Origin: an uncultured Clostridia bacterium
GTDB taxonomy: Bacteria; Bacillota; Clostridia; UBA1381
DNA: 41,784 nucleotides
Direction: 5' to 3'
Assembly: GCA_947626075.1 (NCBI GenBank)
Contig: CANQQW010000010.1
Coordinates: 1 to 41,784, forward strand
Shown here: positions 33,718-41,784 of the stretch, in pieces
How the letters are laid out: the number at the start of each line of letters is the position of its first letter
Numbering within the stretch: position 1 is the first letter of the stretch
Position numbers and translations under genes: made by a program
Notes under the pieces: generated by a model
The model's database searches: none
Told to the model about the DNA's origin: nothing
What the model saw: the letters and a program-made list of their open reading frames with translations, nothing else

Positions 33718-33728
33718 TCATAATCCTC

Positions 33729-34661
33729 CTATTCCAATACCGCGCCTATCTCTATTTCATGTCCGCGCGCGTAGTCCTCCACATTCATTTTCCTGCTCCC
33801 CGCAAACTGCGCCGTTTTTATATAAAGCGCGCCTGAGCCGCAGGCTACCTTAAGTCCTTTTCCCTTGTCTATCGAAAGTATCTCGCCCGCTTTACGCGCA
33901 AAATCGCCGCTTTCCGCCTGCGCCTCGCATATTTTAAGTACGCCGCCTTTGTACTCCGTCCACGCGAGCGGCCACGGATTCATGCCGCATACAAGCTTTG
34001 AGATTTCTTTCGCGCTTTTTGTCCAGTCTATCCTGGCAGTTTCCTTTGAAATCATCGGCGCGTAGGTATGCTCCGCGTGATTTTGCGGCGTGGGCGTTAC
34101 AGTACCCGTCTCGAGCGCGTCGAGCGTTTTTATGATAAGCTCTCCGCCCATTACCGCGAGACGGTCAAACAGCTCTCCCGCCGTTTCGTACTCGCCTATC
34201 TCCGTTTTTTCGGTAAGCAGCATAGCGCCCGTGTCAAGTCCCTCGTCCATTTGCATGGTCGTCACGCCCGTGACTTTTTCACCGTTTATAACCGCCCACT
34301 GAATGGGCGCCGCGCCTCTGTACTTGGGCAGAAGCGACGCGTGAATGTTCACGCAGCCGTATTTTGGGTAATTTATTATATACGGCGGAAGTATTTTACC
34401 GTACGCCGCCACAACTATCACGTCCGGCTTCAGCTCGTCCAAAACAGGCATAAGCGCGTTATCTTTCAGCGTTTCGGGCTGATACACCCCAAGCCCCGCG
34501 TCCAAAGCCGCCGCTTTCACCTCCGTGGGAACCGTTTTATGTCCCCTCCCTTTCGGCTTGTCGGGCTGCGATACCACTCCGACAACGTTTTGCCCCGCAT
34601 TGGTAAGCGCTTTTAGCGCCGCCGCGGCGAAGTCCGGCGTTCCCATAAACAAAATCCTCAT
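33729..34661 (-). CDS. fmt: Methionyl-tRNA formyltransferase
   Basis: Formylates initiator Met-tRNA with 10-formyl-THF. The 310 residues open MRILFMGTPDFAAAALKAL, then show GRGHKTVPTEVKAAAL, the catalytic NIHASLLPKYRGAAPIQWAV and a C-terminal RNA-binding domain (NPWPLAWTEYKGGVLKI). Its upstream partner is def, which later removes the formyl group. GGAG lies upstream of the ATG. Confidence 0.97.
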   Translation of the reverse strand: MRILFMGTPDFAAAALKALTNAGQNVVGVVSQPDKPKGRGHKTVPTEVKAAALDAGLGVYQPETLKDNALMPVLDELKPDVIVVAAYGKILPPYIINYPKYGCVNIHASLLPKYRGAAPIQWAVINGEKVTGVTTMQMDEGLDTGAMLLTEKTEIGEYETAGELFDRLAVMGGELIIKTLDALETGTVTPTPQNHAEHTYAPMISKETARIDWTKSAKEISKLVCGMNPWPLAWTEYKGGVLKICEAQAESGDFARKAGEILSIDKGKGLKVACGSGALYIKTAQFAGSRKMNVEDYARGHEIEIGAVLE

Positions 34662-34674
34662 GTCAAATCTCCGT

Positions 34675-35157
34675 TTACCGTTTTGTGTACTCCGTCACTT
34701 TCTCGATAAATACATGTCCGTCGAGATGGTCTACCTCATGGCATATCGCCCGCGCGAGCAGTCCCTCGCCGGTGAGCTTAAACCACTTTCCGTTTCTGTC
34801 CTGCGCCTTTACCGTAACCTTGTACGGGCGCGTCACCTTTCCGAAAAGGTCCGGGAAGCTCAGGCATCCCTCGTCGTCTGTCTGTTCTCCGCTTTCCTCC
34901 GTTATCTCGGGATTTACAAGCTCAATTTTACCCGTTTCCGGGAGGTTCTTCCTTTTATCCGCGTCGCTTATATCTATGACGACGACTCTCTTAAGTATTC
35001 CTACCTGAGGCGCGGCAAGACCCACGCCGTCGTTTTTTTTCATCGTCTCGTACATGTCGTCGAGCAGTATGCAAAGCTTATTGTCAAAATTCTTTACCTC
35101 CTTGCACTTCTTGTAAAGAATTTCGTCGCCCTCTTTTCGTATTTCGCGTATTGCCAT
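34675..35157 (-). CDS. def: Peptide deformylase
   Basis: Removes the N-formyl group from new proteins. The 160 residues contain all three motifs: GVGLAAPQVG, EGCLSFPD with the metal Cys, and HEVDHLDG with two metal His. The ATG at 35157 starts MAIREIRKEGDEILYKKC and has GAGAGGGG upstream; a longer in-frame reading runs out of frame with priA and is not real. It stands between priA and fmt, the standard Firmicutes order. Confidence 0.97.
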   Translation of the reverse strand: MAIREIRKEGDEILYKKCKEVKNFDNKLCILLDDMYETMKKNDGVGLAAPQVGILKRVVVIDISDADKRKNLPETGKIELVNPEITEESGEQTDDEGCLSFPDLFGKVTRPYKVTVKAQDRNGKWFKLTGEGLLARAICHEVDHLDGHVFIEKVTEYTKR

Positions 35158-35171
35158 TACTTTTCCCCTCT

Positions 35172-37607
35172 CTAATATATCATACCCGGTGATTTGTCCG
35201 TTACTATGGAAACACCTTTGCAATTCTTGTTGTCTCTGCACATCATTTCCGCTTTCATAAGCTCCTTGCCGAGCTTGTCGTCGTCCTCGCATTTAAAAAT
35301 GATCTGCCAGCGGTACTTGTTTTTTACTTTCGACACATATGCGGGAATAGGTCCCAAGACTTGTATTTTTTGTCCCATTGTCTTTATGTCTCCCAAAGCC
35401 TTGACGAAGTAACGCGCCGTGCGCGAGACAAGCTCCTCCGCCGCGCCCTGGAAATAAACGCCTACCATTTTGCAAAACGGCGGATACCACATCGCGCGCC
35501 GCTCGGCTATCTCGCTGCGGTAAAATTCTCTGTAATCATGCGTGGTTACAAGCCTTACCGCCTCATGCTCCGGCGTGTAGGTCTGTATAACGGCGCGTCC
35601 CTCTTTGTCGCCGCGTCCGGCGCGTCCCGATACCTGTTCGAGCATCGCGAATGTGCGTTCCCCGCTGCGGAAGTCGTGTATATGAAGCATGGTATCGGCT
35701 GTTATCACGCCCACCAGCGTCACATTTTCAAAGTCAAGCCCTTTCGCTACCATTTGAGTACCGATGAGCATATCAATTTTTTCTTTCTCGAATTTTCTCA
35801 GAATTTTTTCGTGCGACTGCTTTTTACCCGTCGTGTCCATATCCATGCGTATCGTTGTCGCGGACGGGAAAAGGCGCTTTATTTCCTCCTCCACTTTCTG
35901 CGTCCCGCCGCCGAAGTAGCGTATATACTTACTCCCGCACTCCGGGCATAATGTGTAATTCGGTCTTGTAAAGCCGCAGTAATGACACTTTAAGTTACCC
36001 TCGTACTTGTGATACGTAAGCGAAATGCTGCAATTCGGACATTCCGGCACATACCCGCAGGTACGGCAGGAAACAAACGTCGAAAAGCCCCGTCTGTTCA
36101 GAAATAAAATGGTCTGCTCGCCCTTTTCGAGATTTCTTCTTATTTCCGTATACAATCGTTTTGACAGCATACTCTTGTTGCCGCGCGCAAGCTCGCCGCG
36201 CATATCCTCAACGTATATGTACGGCATTTTATTATTGTTAAAGCGCGTATTCATTTCAAGCAGCTCGTATTCGCCCGTCTGCGCCTTGTAGTAGCTTTCC
36301 ACGCTCGGCGTCGCCGAGGCGAGCACAACCGCCGCGCCCGACTGCTTCGCGCGCTGCAGCGCGGCTTCGCGCGCATGGTAACGCGGAGACATATCCGACT
36401 TGTACGTGTCCGAATGCTCCTCGTCCATTATGATTACGCCTATATTTTTAAGCGGGGCAAACACCGCGCTTCTCGCGCCTATTACTATATCCGCTCCGCC
36501 GTCTTTTATTCTTTTCCACTGGTCGTACCGCTCGCCCTGCGACAGCGCGCTGTGAAATATCGCGATGCGTCCGCCGAAGCGCGACATGAACCTTGACACC
36601 ATCTGAGGAGTCAGGGAAATTTCCGGCACGAGCATAACAGCGCTTTTACCCATATTCACGGCATACTCGATAACCTGCATAAAAACCTCGGTTTTGCCGC
36701 TGCCCGTAACGCCGTGGAGCAGATACGTTTTTCCGTCGCCGTTTTTTACCGACTCCGTTACCGCGTTTATAGCCCTTGCCTGGTCGGGCGTGGGCGTCAT
36801 TTTCTCGTTTTTTTCAAACGTTCTGTCCTTGTAAGGGTCCCGCCGCGTCTCCGCTTCAAATACCTCTATATATCCCTTTTTCCGAAGCGCCGCCACGGCG
36901 TTTGCGCCGCCGCCCGTCATTTTTTTAAGCTCCGCCGCCGCGACCGTGCCGTTAAGCGCGAGTATTTCGAGCATACGCGACTGCACCGGCGCTTTCGAGC
37001 GCATTTTATACGCCGCTTCAACCGCCTCGTCGCCCGTGACCGAAAGACGCGCGAGCTTGATCTTTTTATCGCGTACCGCCGACGTTTGCCGATATTCCTT
37101 TCGCAGTATGCCGTCCCTAACCATTTCGCGCACATGGTTTTGTATATCGCGTCCGCACCGTTCTTTCAGCGTATTATACTCGATACCGCCGCCGTTATCG
37201 CGGATAAGCGATATAATCTCATTGCGTATTTGCGACCTCAGCGGCTCGCCGTTTTCAAGTATTATCCACTCCTCGCTTTTAAGCGCGGTACCCGCGGGTA
37301 CGACTGTGCGGATTACGTCAAGATACGGCGACAAATACTTTTCCCGCATCCACTCTATAAGCGACAGCATATCCTCGTCAAACGCCGGCACGTCACCCGC
37401 AAGCTTAATTATGGATTTCATCTTTTTTCCCGAGCCTTTTTCGGAAAATCCCACGCAAAAGCCTTCCACCTCTCTGTTGCCGGAGGAAAACGGCACAAGC
37501 ACTCTGCTTCCTACCTGAATTTCCTCTTCCATATGCGCGGGAACAAGATAGTCGAACGCGCGGTCAACGTGCTTCGACCTGCAATCCACAATAACTTTCG
37601 CAATCAT
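35172..37607 (-). CDS. priA: Primosomal helicase PriA
   Basis: Restarts stalled replication forks. The 811 residues have the N-terminal DNA-binding domain (VDCRSKHVDRAFDYLVP), Walker A GVTGSGKTEVFMQV, the DEEH box IIMDEEHSD, ARSAVFAPL, and a cluster of zinc-binding Cys (CRTCGYVPECPNCSISL, KCHYCGF, LCPECGSKYIRY). LDFENVTLVGVI and QVSGRAGRGDKEG are helicase motifs V and VI. Length is typical. The stop is 15 bases before def. Confidence 0.97.
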   Translation of the reverse strand: MIAKVIVDCRSKHVDRAFDYLVPAHMEEEIQVGSRVLVPFSSGNREVEGFCVGFSEKGSGKKMKSIIKLAGDVPAFDEDMLSLIEWMREKYLSPYLDVIRTVVPAGTALKSEEWIILENGEPLRSQIRNEIISLIRDNGGGIEYNTLKERCGRDIQNHVREMVRDGILRKEYRQTSAVRDKKIKLARLSVTGDEAVEAAYKMRSKAPVQSRMLEILALNGTVAAAELKKMTGGGANAVAALRKKGYIEVFEAETRRDPYKDRTFEKNEKMTPTPDQARAINAVTESVKNGDGKTYLLHGVTGSGKTEVFMQVIEYAVNMGKSAVMLVPEISLTPQMVSRFMSRFGGRIAIFHSALSQGERYDQWKRIKDGGADIVIGARSAVFAPLKNIGVIIMDEEHSDTYKSDMSPRYHAREAALQRAKQSGAAVVLASATPSVESYYKAQTGEYELLEMNTRFNNNKMPYIYVEDMRGELARGNKSMLSKRLYTEIRRNLEKGEQTILFLNRRGFSTFVSCRTCGYVPECPNCSISLTYHKYEGNLKCHYCGFTRPNYTLCPECGSKYIRYFGGGTQKVEEEIKRLFPSATTIRMDMDTTGKKQSHEKILRKFEKEKIDMLIGTQMVAKGLDFENVTLVGVITADTMLHIHDFRSGERTFAMLEQVSGRAGRGDKEGRAVIQTYTPEHEAVRLVTTHDYREFYRSEIAERRAMWYPPFCKMVGVYFQGAAEELVSRTARYFVKALGDIKTMGQKIQVLGPIPAYVSKVKNKYRWQIIFKCEDDDKLGKELMKAEMMCRDNKNCKGVSIVTDKSPGMIY

Positions 37608-37616
37608 ATTGTCTCC

Positions 37617-37922
37617 TTAATTATCCGTTTCGGAATAGTCCTCCGCGTTGTCAAGGTCAATCGAGTTAAGTGAAAGTATGGCGGCTGCTTTTTCGTCCGC
37701 CCATGCCTTGGCGCGTTCTATCGCCTCCGAGCGCACATATCCCACCTTGCCCGACATAATCTCGTCCGCGGCGATTGATACGGGATTTATAACTTCGTCG
37801 TTCTCCTCGTCCTGAGCGTGCTCCTCTCCAATCATTCTTGCGCGCTTCGCCGCCATTGCGACAAGCGTGTAACGACTGTCCACGCGCTTTGAAAGCTCTG
37901 AAATTCCCGGTTTGATCATCAT
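37617..37922 (-). CDS. rpoZ: RNA polymerase omega subunit
   Basis: A 101-residue omega subunit starting MMIKPGISELSKRVDSRYTLVAMAAKRARMI, the family signature, followed by an acidic segment and PVSIAADEIMSGKVGYV. It aids assembly of RNA polymerase. GGAGGA lies 9 bases upstream of the ATG. It sits between gmk and priA; the coaBC gene that stands here in Bacillus is missing and only 9 bases separate it from priA. Confidence 0.93.
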   Translation of the reverse strand: MMIKPGISELSKRVDSRYTLVAMAAKRARMIGEEHAQDEENDEVINPVSIAADEIMSGKVGYVRSEAIERAKAWADEKAAAILSLNSIDLDNAEDYSETDN

Positions 37923-37957
37923 AATAGCATTCCTCCAAAAAAGCAATTTTATTTAAA

Positions 37958-38560
37958 TTAATATTTTTCATGCAATAAGTTATCCACCCGTTCGCGTTTT
38001 TTGGCGTTGTCTCGCAAAATTTCCTCAATCTCACAAACGCACGCGTCAAGGTCGTCGTTTACGACTATACGGTTATACTTCGCAGCCTGCTCCATTTCCC
38101 ATTTCGCCGCCGCGAGTCTTTTTTCGATTTGGTCCTCCGTTTCGCGGTTCCTGTCCACAAGCCTTTGCTTAAGCGCCGCCATCGACGGCGGTATGATAAA
38201 TATAAGCACCGCGTCGGGGAATATACCCTTGACCTTAAGCGCGCCCTGCGGCTCTATTTCAAGAATTACGTTCCGACCCTCGGCGAGCATTTTTTCAACC
38301 GTTTTCTTCGGCGTACCGTAATAGTTCCCGCTGTATACCGCGTATTCAAGCATTTCCCCATGCCCGATCATACGCTTAAACTCCTCCGGGGTCACGTAAT
38401 TGTACGTTTCTCCGTCGACCTCGCCCACGCGTTTTTCGCGCGTTGTGGACGAAACCGACAAAAACAGATTATTGTCCTTGTTCGCCAAAAGCTCCTTACA
38501 GACCGTACCCTTACCCGTACCCGACGGTCCTGAAATTACAAATAAGCATCCTTTACTCAT
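37958..38560 (-). CDS. gmk: Guanylate kinase
   Basis: Phosphorylates GMP. The 200 residues start [25 protein letters not shown] with the P-loop, then [16 protein letters not shown] (GMP-binding lid), [22 protein letters not shown] and [15 protein letters not shown]. It overlaps remA by 8 bp and precedes rpoZ. Confidence 0.97.
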   Translation of the reverse strand: MSKGCLFVISGPSGTGKGTVCKELLANKDNNLFLSVSSTTREKRVGEVDGETYNYVTPEEFKRMIGHGEMLEYAVYSGNYYGTPKKTVEKMLAEGRNVILEIEPQGALKVKGIFPDAVLIFIIPPSMAALKQRLVDRNRETEDQIEKRLAAAKWEMEQAAKYNRIVVNDDLDACVCEIEEILRDNAKKRERVDNLLHEKY

Positions 38561-38810
38561 CGCGTTCCTCCTCGCCCGCGCCGCCGAGCCTCGCCGCCGC
38601 CGTCTCCGTCTGCAGCGCGGACAGCACTATGTGGTCGGAATCGGTCACTATAACGGCTCTCGTACGTCTGCCGTAAGTGGCGTTTATAAGGCGGCCCTTA
38701 TCCTCCGCCTCGCGTATTATACGTTTTATCGGCGCCGAGTCGGGGCTTACGACCGCGATTACGCGCTCGGCGTTTACCATGTTGCCGAAGCCTATGTTTA
38801 TAAGCCGCAT
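38553..38810 (-). CDS. remA: RemA-family DNA-binding regulator (DUF370)
   Basis: An 85-residue protein opening [21 protein letters not shown], with [29 protein letters not shown], matching RemA, a ring-forming DNA-binding regulator of biofilm matrix and osmoprotection genes in Bacillus. In Clostridia the targets are largely unknown. The ATG has GAGGGTG 6 bases upstream. The acidic tail ([10 protein letters not shown]) overlaps gmk. Gene order yicC-remA-gmk-rpoZ is standard. Confidence 0.95.
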   Translation of the reverse strand: MRLINIGFGNMVNAERVIAVVSPDSAPIKRIIREAEDKGRLINATYGRRTRAVIVTDSDHIVLSALQTETAAARLGGAGEEERDE

Positions 38811-38822
38811 CAAAATCACCCT

Positions 38823-39701
38823 CTATTCTATATTTTGTATCTGCTCTCTGAGCTTTTCAATCTCGCCCTTTAGAGTAACGACCGTTTTCGCTATATCTAT
38901 ATCGCTCGCTTTAGAGCCTATCGTGTTCACCTCGCGGTTGATTTCCTGTATAAGGAAATCCAGCTTCCTACCCGCCGGCTCGCCGCTCGAAATAATCTCG
39001 CCAAACTCCGAGAAATGGCTTGCCAGCCTCACCGTTTCCTCGTTTACCGCAACCTTGTCCGCGTATATGGCGACCTCGGTAATTATGCGCGTCTCGTCTA
39101 TTTCCTTACCGTCCAGCACCTCTTTGATTTTCTCGTAAAGCCTGTCGCTGTACTCCCGTACCGTTTGAGGCGAACGTTCCTCTATTTCTTTTACAAGCGT
39201 TCCCATGTACTCGATTCTCTGACACAAGTCCGCCTGTATCCTCTCGCCCTCTCTCGAGCGCATGGCGACAAAATCCTCAATCGCGCCGTCCAATACCGTT
39301 TTCACGCTCTCCCATAGCGCGTCCTCGTCCTCCTCGATTCTGTCGGTTTTAAAAATCTCCGCGTTCCGCGCCACGGTCATGACCGATATATCGTCCGCGA
39401 GAGAAAACTCGTCCCGAAGCTGCCTCAACACCTCGATATAGTTTTCCGCCGCGGCCTTGTTAAGACTTATTTCCTTATCCGCCGTATCGTAGCTTTCGAC
39501 ATTCACATATATGTCTACTTTTCCGCGCGTTATAAAGGTTGACGCGTACTTTCTTATTCTGTCCTCCAAAAATCCGAGGTGTCGCTGCACCTTTATGTTG
39601 TAGTCCGAATAGCGGTGATTTACCGACTTTATCTCCGCGAGTATCTTCTTCCCGTCGGTTACGGCTTCGCGTCTGCCGTAGCCCGTCATACTTCTCAGCA
39701 T
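38823..39701 (-). CDS. yicC: YicC-family endoribonuclease
   Basis: A 292-residue protein starting MLRSMTGYGRREAV, with IKSVNHRYSDYNIKVQRHL and a C-terminal DUF1732 (ETVRLASHFSEFGEIISSGEPAGRKLDFLIQEINREVNTIGSKA). YicC proteins act as endoribonucleases in E. coli. It is the first gene of the long operon. AGGGAA lies near the ATG. Call by full-length family match. Confidence 0.96.
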   Translation of the reverse strand: MLRSMTGYGRREAVTDGKKILAEIKSVNHRYSDYNIKVQRHLGFLEDRIRKYASTFITRGKVDIYVNVESYDTADKEISLNKAAAENYIEVLRQLRDEFSLADDISVMTVARNAEIFKTDRIEEDEDALWESVKTVLDGAIEDFVAMRSREGERIQADLCQRIEYMGTLVKEIEERSPQTVREYSDRLYEKIKEVLDGKEIDETRIITEVAIYADKVAVNEETVRLASHFSEFGEIISSGEPAGRKLDFLIQEINREVNTIGSKASDIDIAKTVVTLKGEIEKLREQIQNIE

Positions 39702-39757
39702 ATTCCCTCACCCGTCGTTTCAGTTAGTGTATAGGCATAATAACCCATTATTTATCC

Positions 39758-39786
39758 ATTATAACACATAAATTCCTTTTTGCACA
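39758..39786 (-). promoter_or_regulatory. Extended -10 promoter of the yicC-to-thiN operon
   Basis: A TATAAT (39758-39763) preceded by TGT gives an extended -10; the -35 (TGTGCA, 17 bp away) is weak. It stands 57 bp before yicC. Confidence 0.72.
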
Positions 39787-39835
39787 CTCTTTTTGAAAAA
39801 AATTTATATTTTTTTTACATTTCTTTTTTATCGCG

Positions 39836-39866
39836 CGAAAAAACCGCGCCCATAAGACGCGGTTTT
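39836..39866 (-). terminator. Terminator after the copper-amine-oxidase-like protein gene
   Basis: ACCGCG and CGCGGT arms (39843-39848 and 39858-39863) with a 9-base loop, flanked by A and T runs; on the minus strand the T-run is GGTTTTTTCG. Confidence 0.85.
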
Positions 39867-39878
39867 GTGTTTTTTCGA

Positions 39879-41267
39879 TTATTTTCCCAGAATGATACTC
39901 GTTATATCCACGCTGCCCTCGGGTATTTGCGCGGCTGTCACGCTCGGGTCGTTTTCCGAAGCCTCGGAGCCTGTGAAGGTAAGCTTCATATTCTCTCCCT
40001 GCGCGTTCACGCCTGCACTCAGATTGATGTTCGACTGTTCCTTTTCGCCGTCGCACTCATCTTTCGCCGATATGCTGACGCTCATCATATCCTTTAACGT
40101 CTGTATTTCCTCCGCTGACATTGTGCCGGCGAACATGTCGCTGCTAATCATGCTTATAAAGTCATCGTTGGTTATGTTTACCGAAATACTGTAAGCACCG
40201 TTACCGTTGTCCGTAACAGATATGTGCTTATCCACGGACTCGTACATGTCAAGCATCGCCGTGAGCCTGAGTGCGTCGTTAATAACCGCGTCACCCTCTT
40301 TATTTATTCCCTCGAATACGTTTGCGGTCAGATTGGCGGTATTTTTTGAAAGCCAATCCTTAAGCAAAGCCTTCTCGCTTTCGCTTATATCCATGCTGTC
40401 TATTACCTGCGCAATATCTATGCTGTACCAAGTGTCGCCGCTGAGCGCCGCCGCGGCGCCAAGCTCCGCGCTGCCGCTGTTTTTGGCTATCTGTTCAATA
40501 AGGCTTGTCTTAACGTAAAGCTTACCGTCCTTGAAAATCATCTCGGCGGACGCGTCTTTGGCGCTTATGCCCATACCGTCAAAATCAAGCTTTGCTGTCG
40601 TTTTGCTCGTATTTTCAGCCGTTTCGGTCAGCAGTGTGCCGGATGTCTTTATATTGACCGTCTCGCCGTTGTTGTCATAACCAAGCTCAAACGCGAACTC
40701 TACCGAGCTTTTATTGAACTTCGGCGCCTGAAGCTCCGTAAGCTTCGCCATGTTCGGAGCGGCAGCCTTGAACTCGTCAAGATAATCGTCGTAGTCCATT
40801 ATAATAACGGTCTGCGTGTCGCCGTCCCAGCCCACCTGCATATCGAACGCGTTGCTCATAAAGCGTATCGGGACAAGCGTTCTGTCCTCGACGATAATCA
40901 TCGGCACATCCATCGTCACGGTGGATTGCTCGCCGTTCTTGTCAACGTAGATTGTATCGTCCATCAGCGTGAAGCTTATTGTAATGTCTCCTTTGGTCGC
41001 CGTAACGAGTCTTGCCGCGTCGTCGTAATTCACCGTCGCGCCCATATTTTCAAGAGCCGCGCGGAACGGTATCATAACTCTGCCGTCCGTGTTCACGGGC
41101 TTAACGTCCTCATACTGCACAACGGTATCGTTGTAAAGTATATGTATCTCGGACGCATCGGCAATTTTTTCCGATACGGAAGCCGTTCTTCCCGCCGCGC
41201 CCGCGCCGCAGACCGAGCAGGAAAATATCATTGACGCCGTAAGCAGCGCCGCTGTCAGTTTTTTCAT
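39879..41267 (-). CDS. Secreted protein with copper-amine-oxidase N-terminal-like (stalk) domain
   Basis: A 462-residue exported protein. The signal peptide (MKKLTAALLTASMIFSCSVCGAG) contains two Cys near the cleavage zone but no good lipobox. Residues about 45-155 hold two copies of the copper-amine-oxidase-like (stalk) motif: GRVMIPFRAALENMGATVNYDD and DRTLVPIRFMSNAFDMQVGWDGD. This domain is common in Clostridia surface proteins and does not bind copper. The rest (160-462) is beta-rich with a repeated pattern of aliphatic strands and acidic turns and has no family I recognise. It has its own promoter and terminator. GGAGGG lies before the ATG. Confidence 0.85.
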   Translation of the reverse strand: MKKLTAALLTASMIFSCSVCGAGAAGRTASVSEKIADASEIHILYNDTVVQYEDVKPVNTDGRVMIPFRAALENMGATVNYDDAARLVTATKGDITISFTLMDDTIYVDKNGEQSTVTMDVPMIIVEDRTLVPIRFMSNAFDMQVGWDGDTQTVIIMDYDDYLDEFKAAAPNMAKLTELQAPKFNKSSVEFAFELGYDNNGETVNIKTSGTLLTETAENTSKTTAKLDFDGMGISAKDASAEMIFKDGKLYVKTSLIEQIAKNSGSAELGAAAALSGDTWYSIDIAQVIDSMDISESEKALLKDWLSKNTANLTANVFEGINKEGDAVINDALRLTAMLDMYESVDKHISVTDNGNGAYSISVNITNDDFISMISSDMFAGTMSAEEIQTLKDMMSVSISAKDECDGEKEQSNINLSAGVNAQGENMKLTFTGSEASENDPSVTAAQIPEGSVDITSIILGK

Positions 41268-41299
41268 GTAAATCCCTCCAAGAAATTTAATTCGTATTC

Positions 41300-41328
41300 A
41301 TTTTAGCACAAAGATAAAAACAAATCAA
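41300..41328 (-). promoter_or_regulatory. Promoter of the stalk-domain protein gene
   Basis: TTGATT (41323-41328) and TAAAAT (41300-41305) with a 17-bp spacer, about 33 bp before the start codon. Confidence 0.65.
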
Positions 41329-41374
41329 TATTTTTTATTGTTTTTTTACGATTGGAAAATATTATATTTTTGCA

Positions 41375-41400
41375 CAAAAAAGAGCAACACCCGTCGCTCT
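41375..41400 (-). terminator. Terminator after the YdeI-family gene
   Basis: An 8-bp stem (AGAGCGAC with GTTGCTCT, one G-U) with the four-base loop GGGT at 41381-41400, followed by TTTTTT on the minus strand. Confidence 0.85.
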
Positions 41401-41442
41401 CGATTGTAGTATTTAGTTTTTAACTGCTTGACAAACGGGAAT

Positions 41443-41784
41443 TTAATAATCTAACAGTCTGCCATAGTCATTCCATTCGCCAAACATTTTACCTTGTCTG
41501 GTCTCCTCGATTAAGTGTGCCAACATTTTGTCGTACATCTCTGGGTTTCGTTTCTTATAGAAGGCGATATTTCCCGCTCGCACCCTTTGGTATAAAGGAG
41601 GAAATGATTTGAACTTTGACCACGCCCGTGCAATCTTCAACGCCGCCTCAATATCAGGGTCAATTTGAAAACTGCGAATCCCCATAGCAGGGAGAACTGC
41701 TCTTCCGGCATCAGTCATCAGACCTAAAGCGTCCAGTCTGCGAACACGCTCCTTGTTTAGTTCTGTCCACTTGCTCCCCTTTTT
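41443..41784 (-). CDS. YdeI/OmpD-associated-family protein, C-terminal part, runs off the right edge
   Basis: The last 113 or so residues of an open frame continuing past the window end. WTELNKERVRRLDALGLMTDAG and the ending PPLYQRVRAGNIAFYKK, then GEWNDYGRLLDY, match YdeI/OmpD-associated proteins, a small cytoplasmic family that in some bacteria protects against antimicrobial peptides. The active role here is unknown. The gene uses AT-richer codons than the neighbours and few GCG/CCG triplets, which may mean separate ancestry. It ends with its own terminator. Confidence 0.75.
   Translation of the reverse strand, partial: KKGSKWTELNKERVRRLDALGLMTDAGRAVLPAMGIRSFQIDPDIEAALKIARAWSKFKSFPPLYQRVRAGNIAFYKKRNPEMYDKMLAHLIEETRQGKMFGEWNDYGRLLDY

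Noticed and set aside
35158-35292. N-terminal extension of peptide deformylase
   Set aside because: The added 45 residues overlap priA in another frame and lack homology; the ATG at 35157 has a good RBS and gives the normal length.
36714-37673. Long plus-strand frame of 319 codons opposite priA
   Set aside because: It is the complement of well-conserved PriA sequence and its composition (Arg/His/Tyr-rich) is typical of antisense frames in GCG-rich genes.

Overview
The window reads as chromosome of a low-to-moderate-GC Clostridia (Bacillota) bacterium, probably an uncultured gut-type anaerobe. Nearly every gene is a housekeeping gene with clear Firmicutes relatives. Gene order matches Firmicutes operons: nadK-argR-recN, and yicC-remA-gmk-rpoZ-priA-def-fmt-yugP-rsmB-rlmN-prpC-prkC-rsgA-rpe-thiN. 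The ispH-rpsA fusion gene and the HutP-like/AroH neighbourhood are typical of Clostridia. Most genes use GCG/CCG-rich codons; both window edges are visibly AT-richer. Almost all genes lie on the minus strand and so read from high to low coordinates. I saw no tRNA, rRNA, CRISPR, prophage or insertion sequence.

Layout from left to right: a partial S-layer-homology (SLH) protein gene preceded by a structured leader RNA with its own promoter and terminator (1-951); smpB, a hotdog thioesterase, recN, argR and nadK (1004-5070, one operon); a lone plus-strand RnfC-like gene (5169-6203); a convergent group with a zinc phospholipase-like gene, three tandem M42 aminopeptidase genes and murD (6206-11313); the cell-envelope/translation operon aroH-cmk-plsC-ispH::rpsA (11394-15175); a 103-bp tandem repeat (15231-15448); a HutP-family gene, a YhiN-type flavoprotein, an orphan peptide-binding lipoprotein, pgeF and uvrC (15439-21401); HPr, recA, thiI and a cysteine desulfurase, the first two with their own promoters (21510-25444); a palindromic interspersed repeat (25505-25741); then the long yicC-to-thiN operon (25742-39701) with an internal promoter before the phosphatase/kinase pair; finally a copper-amine-oxidase-like (stalk) domain secreted protein and a partial YdeI-family gene (39879-41784).

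The genes cover DNA repair (RecN, RecA, UvrC, PriA), translation start and quality control (Fmt, Def, SmpB, RsgA, RlmN, RsmB, S1), envelope building and its signalling (MurD, PlsC, PgeF, PrkC/PrpC, SLH protein), sulfur transfer to tRNA (cysteine desulfurase plus ThiI), and peptide turnover (M42 trio).

The items most worth a second look are the leader RNA before the SLH gene, which has no family I recognise; the middle M42 paralogue, which has lost active-site residues; the RnfC-like protein without Fe-S cysteines or the usual glycine-rich FMN loop; the strong internal Shine-Dalgarno and ATG at the ispH/rpsA junction; and the structured 103-bp tandem repeat.
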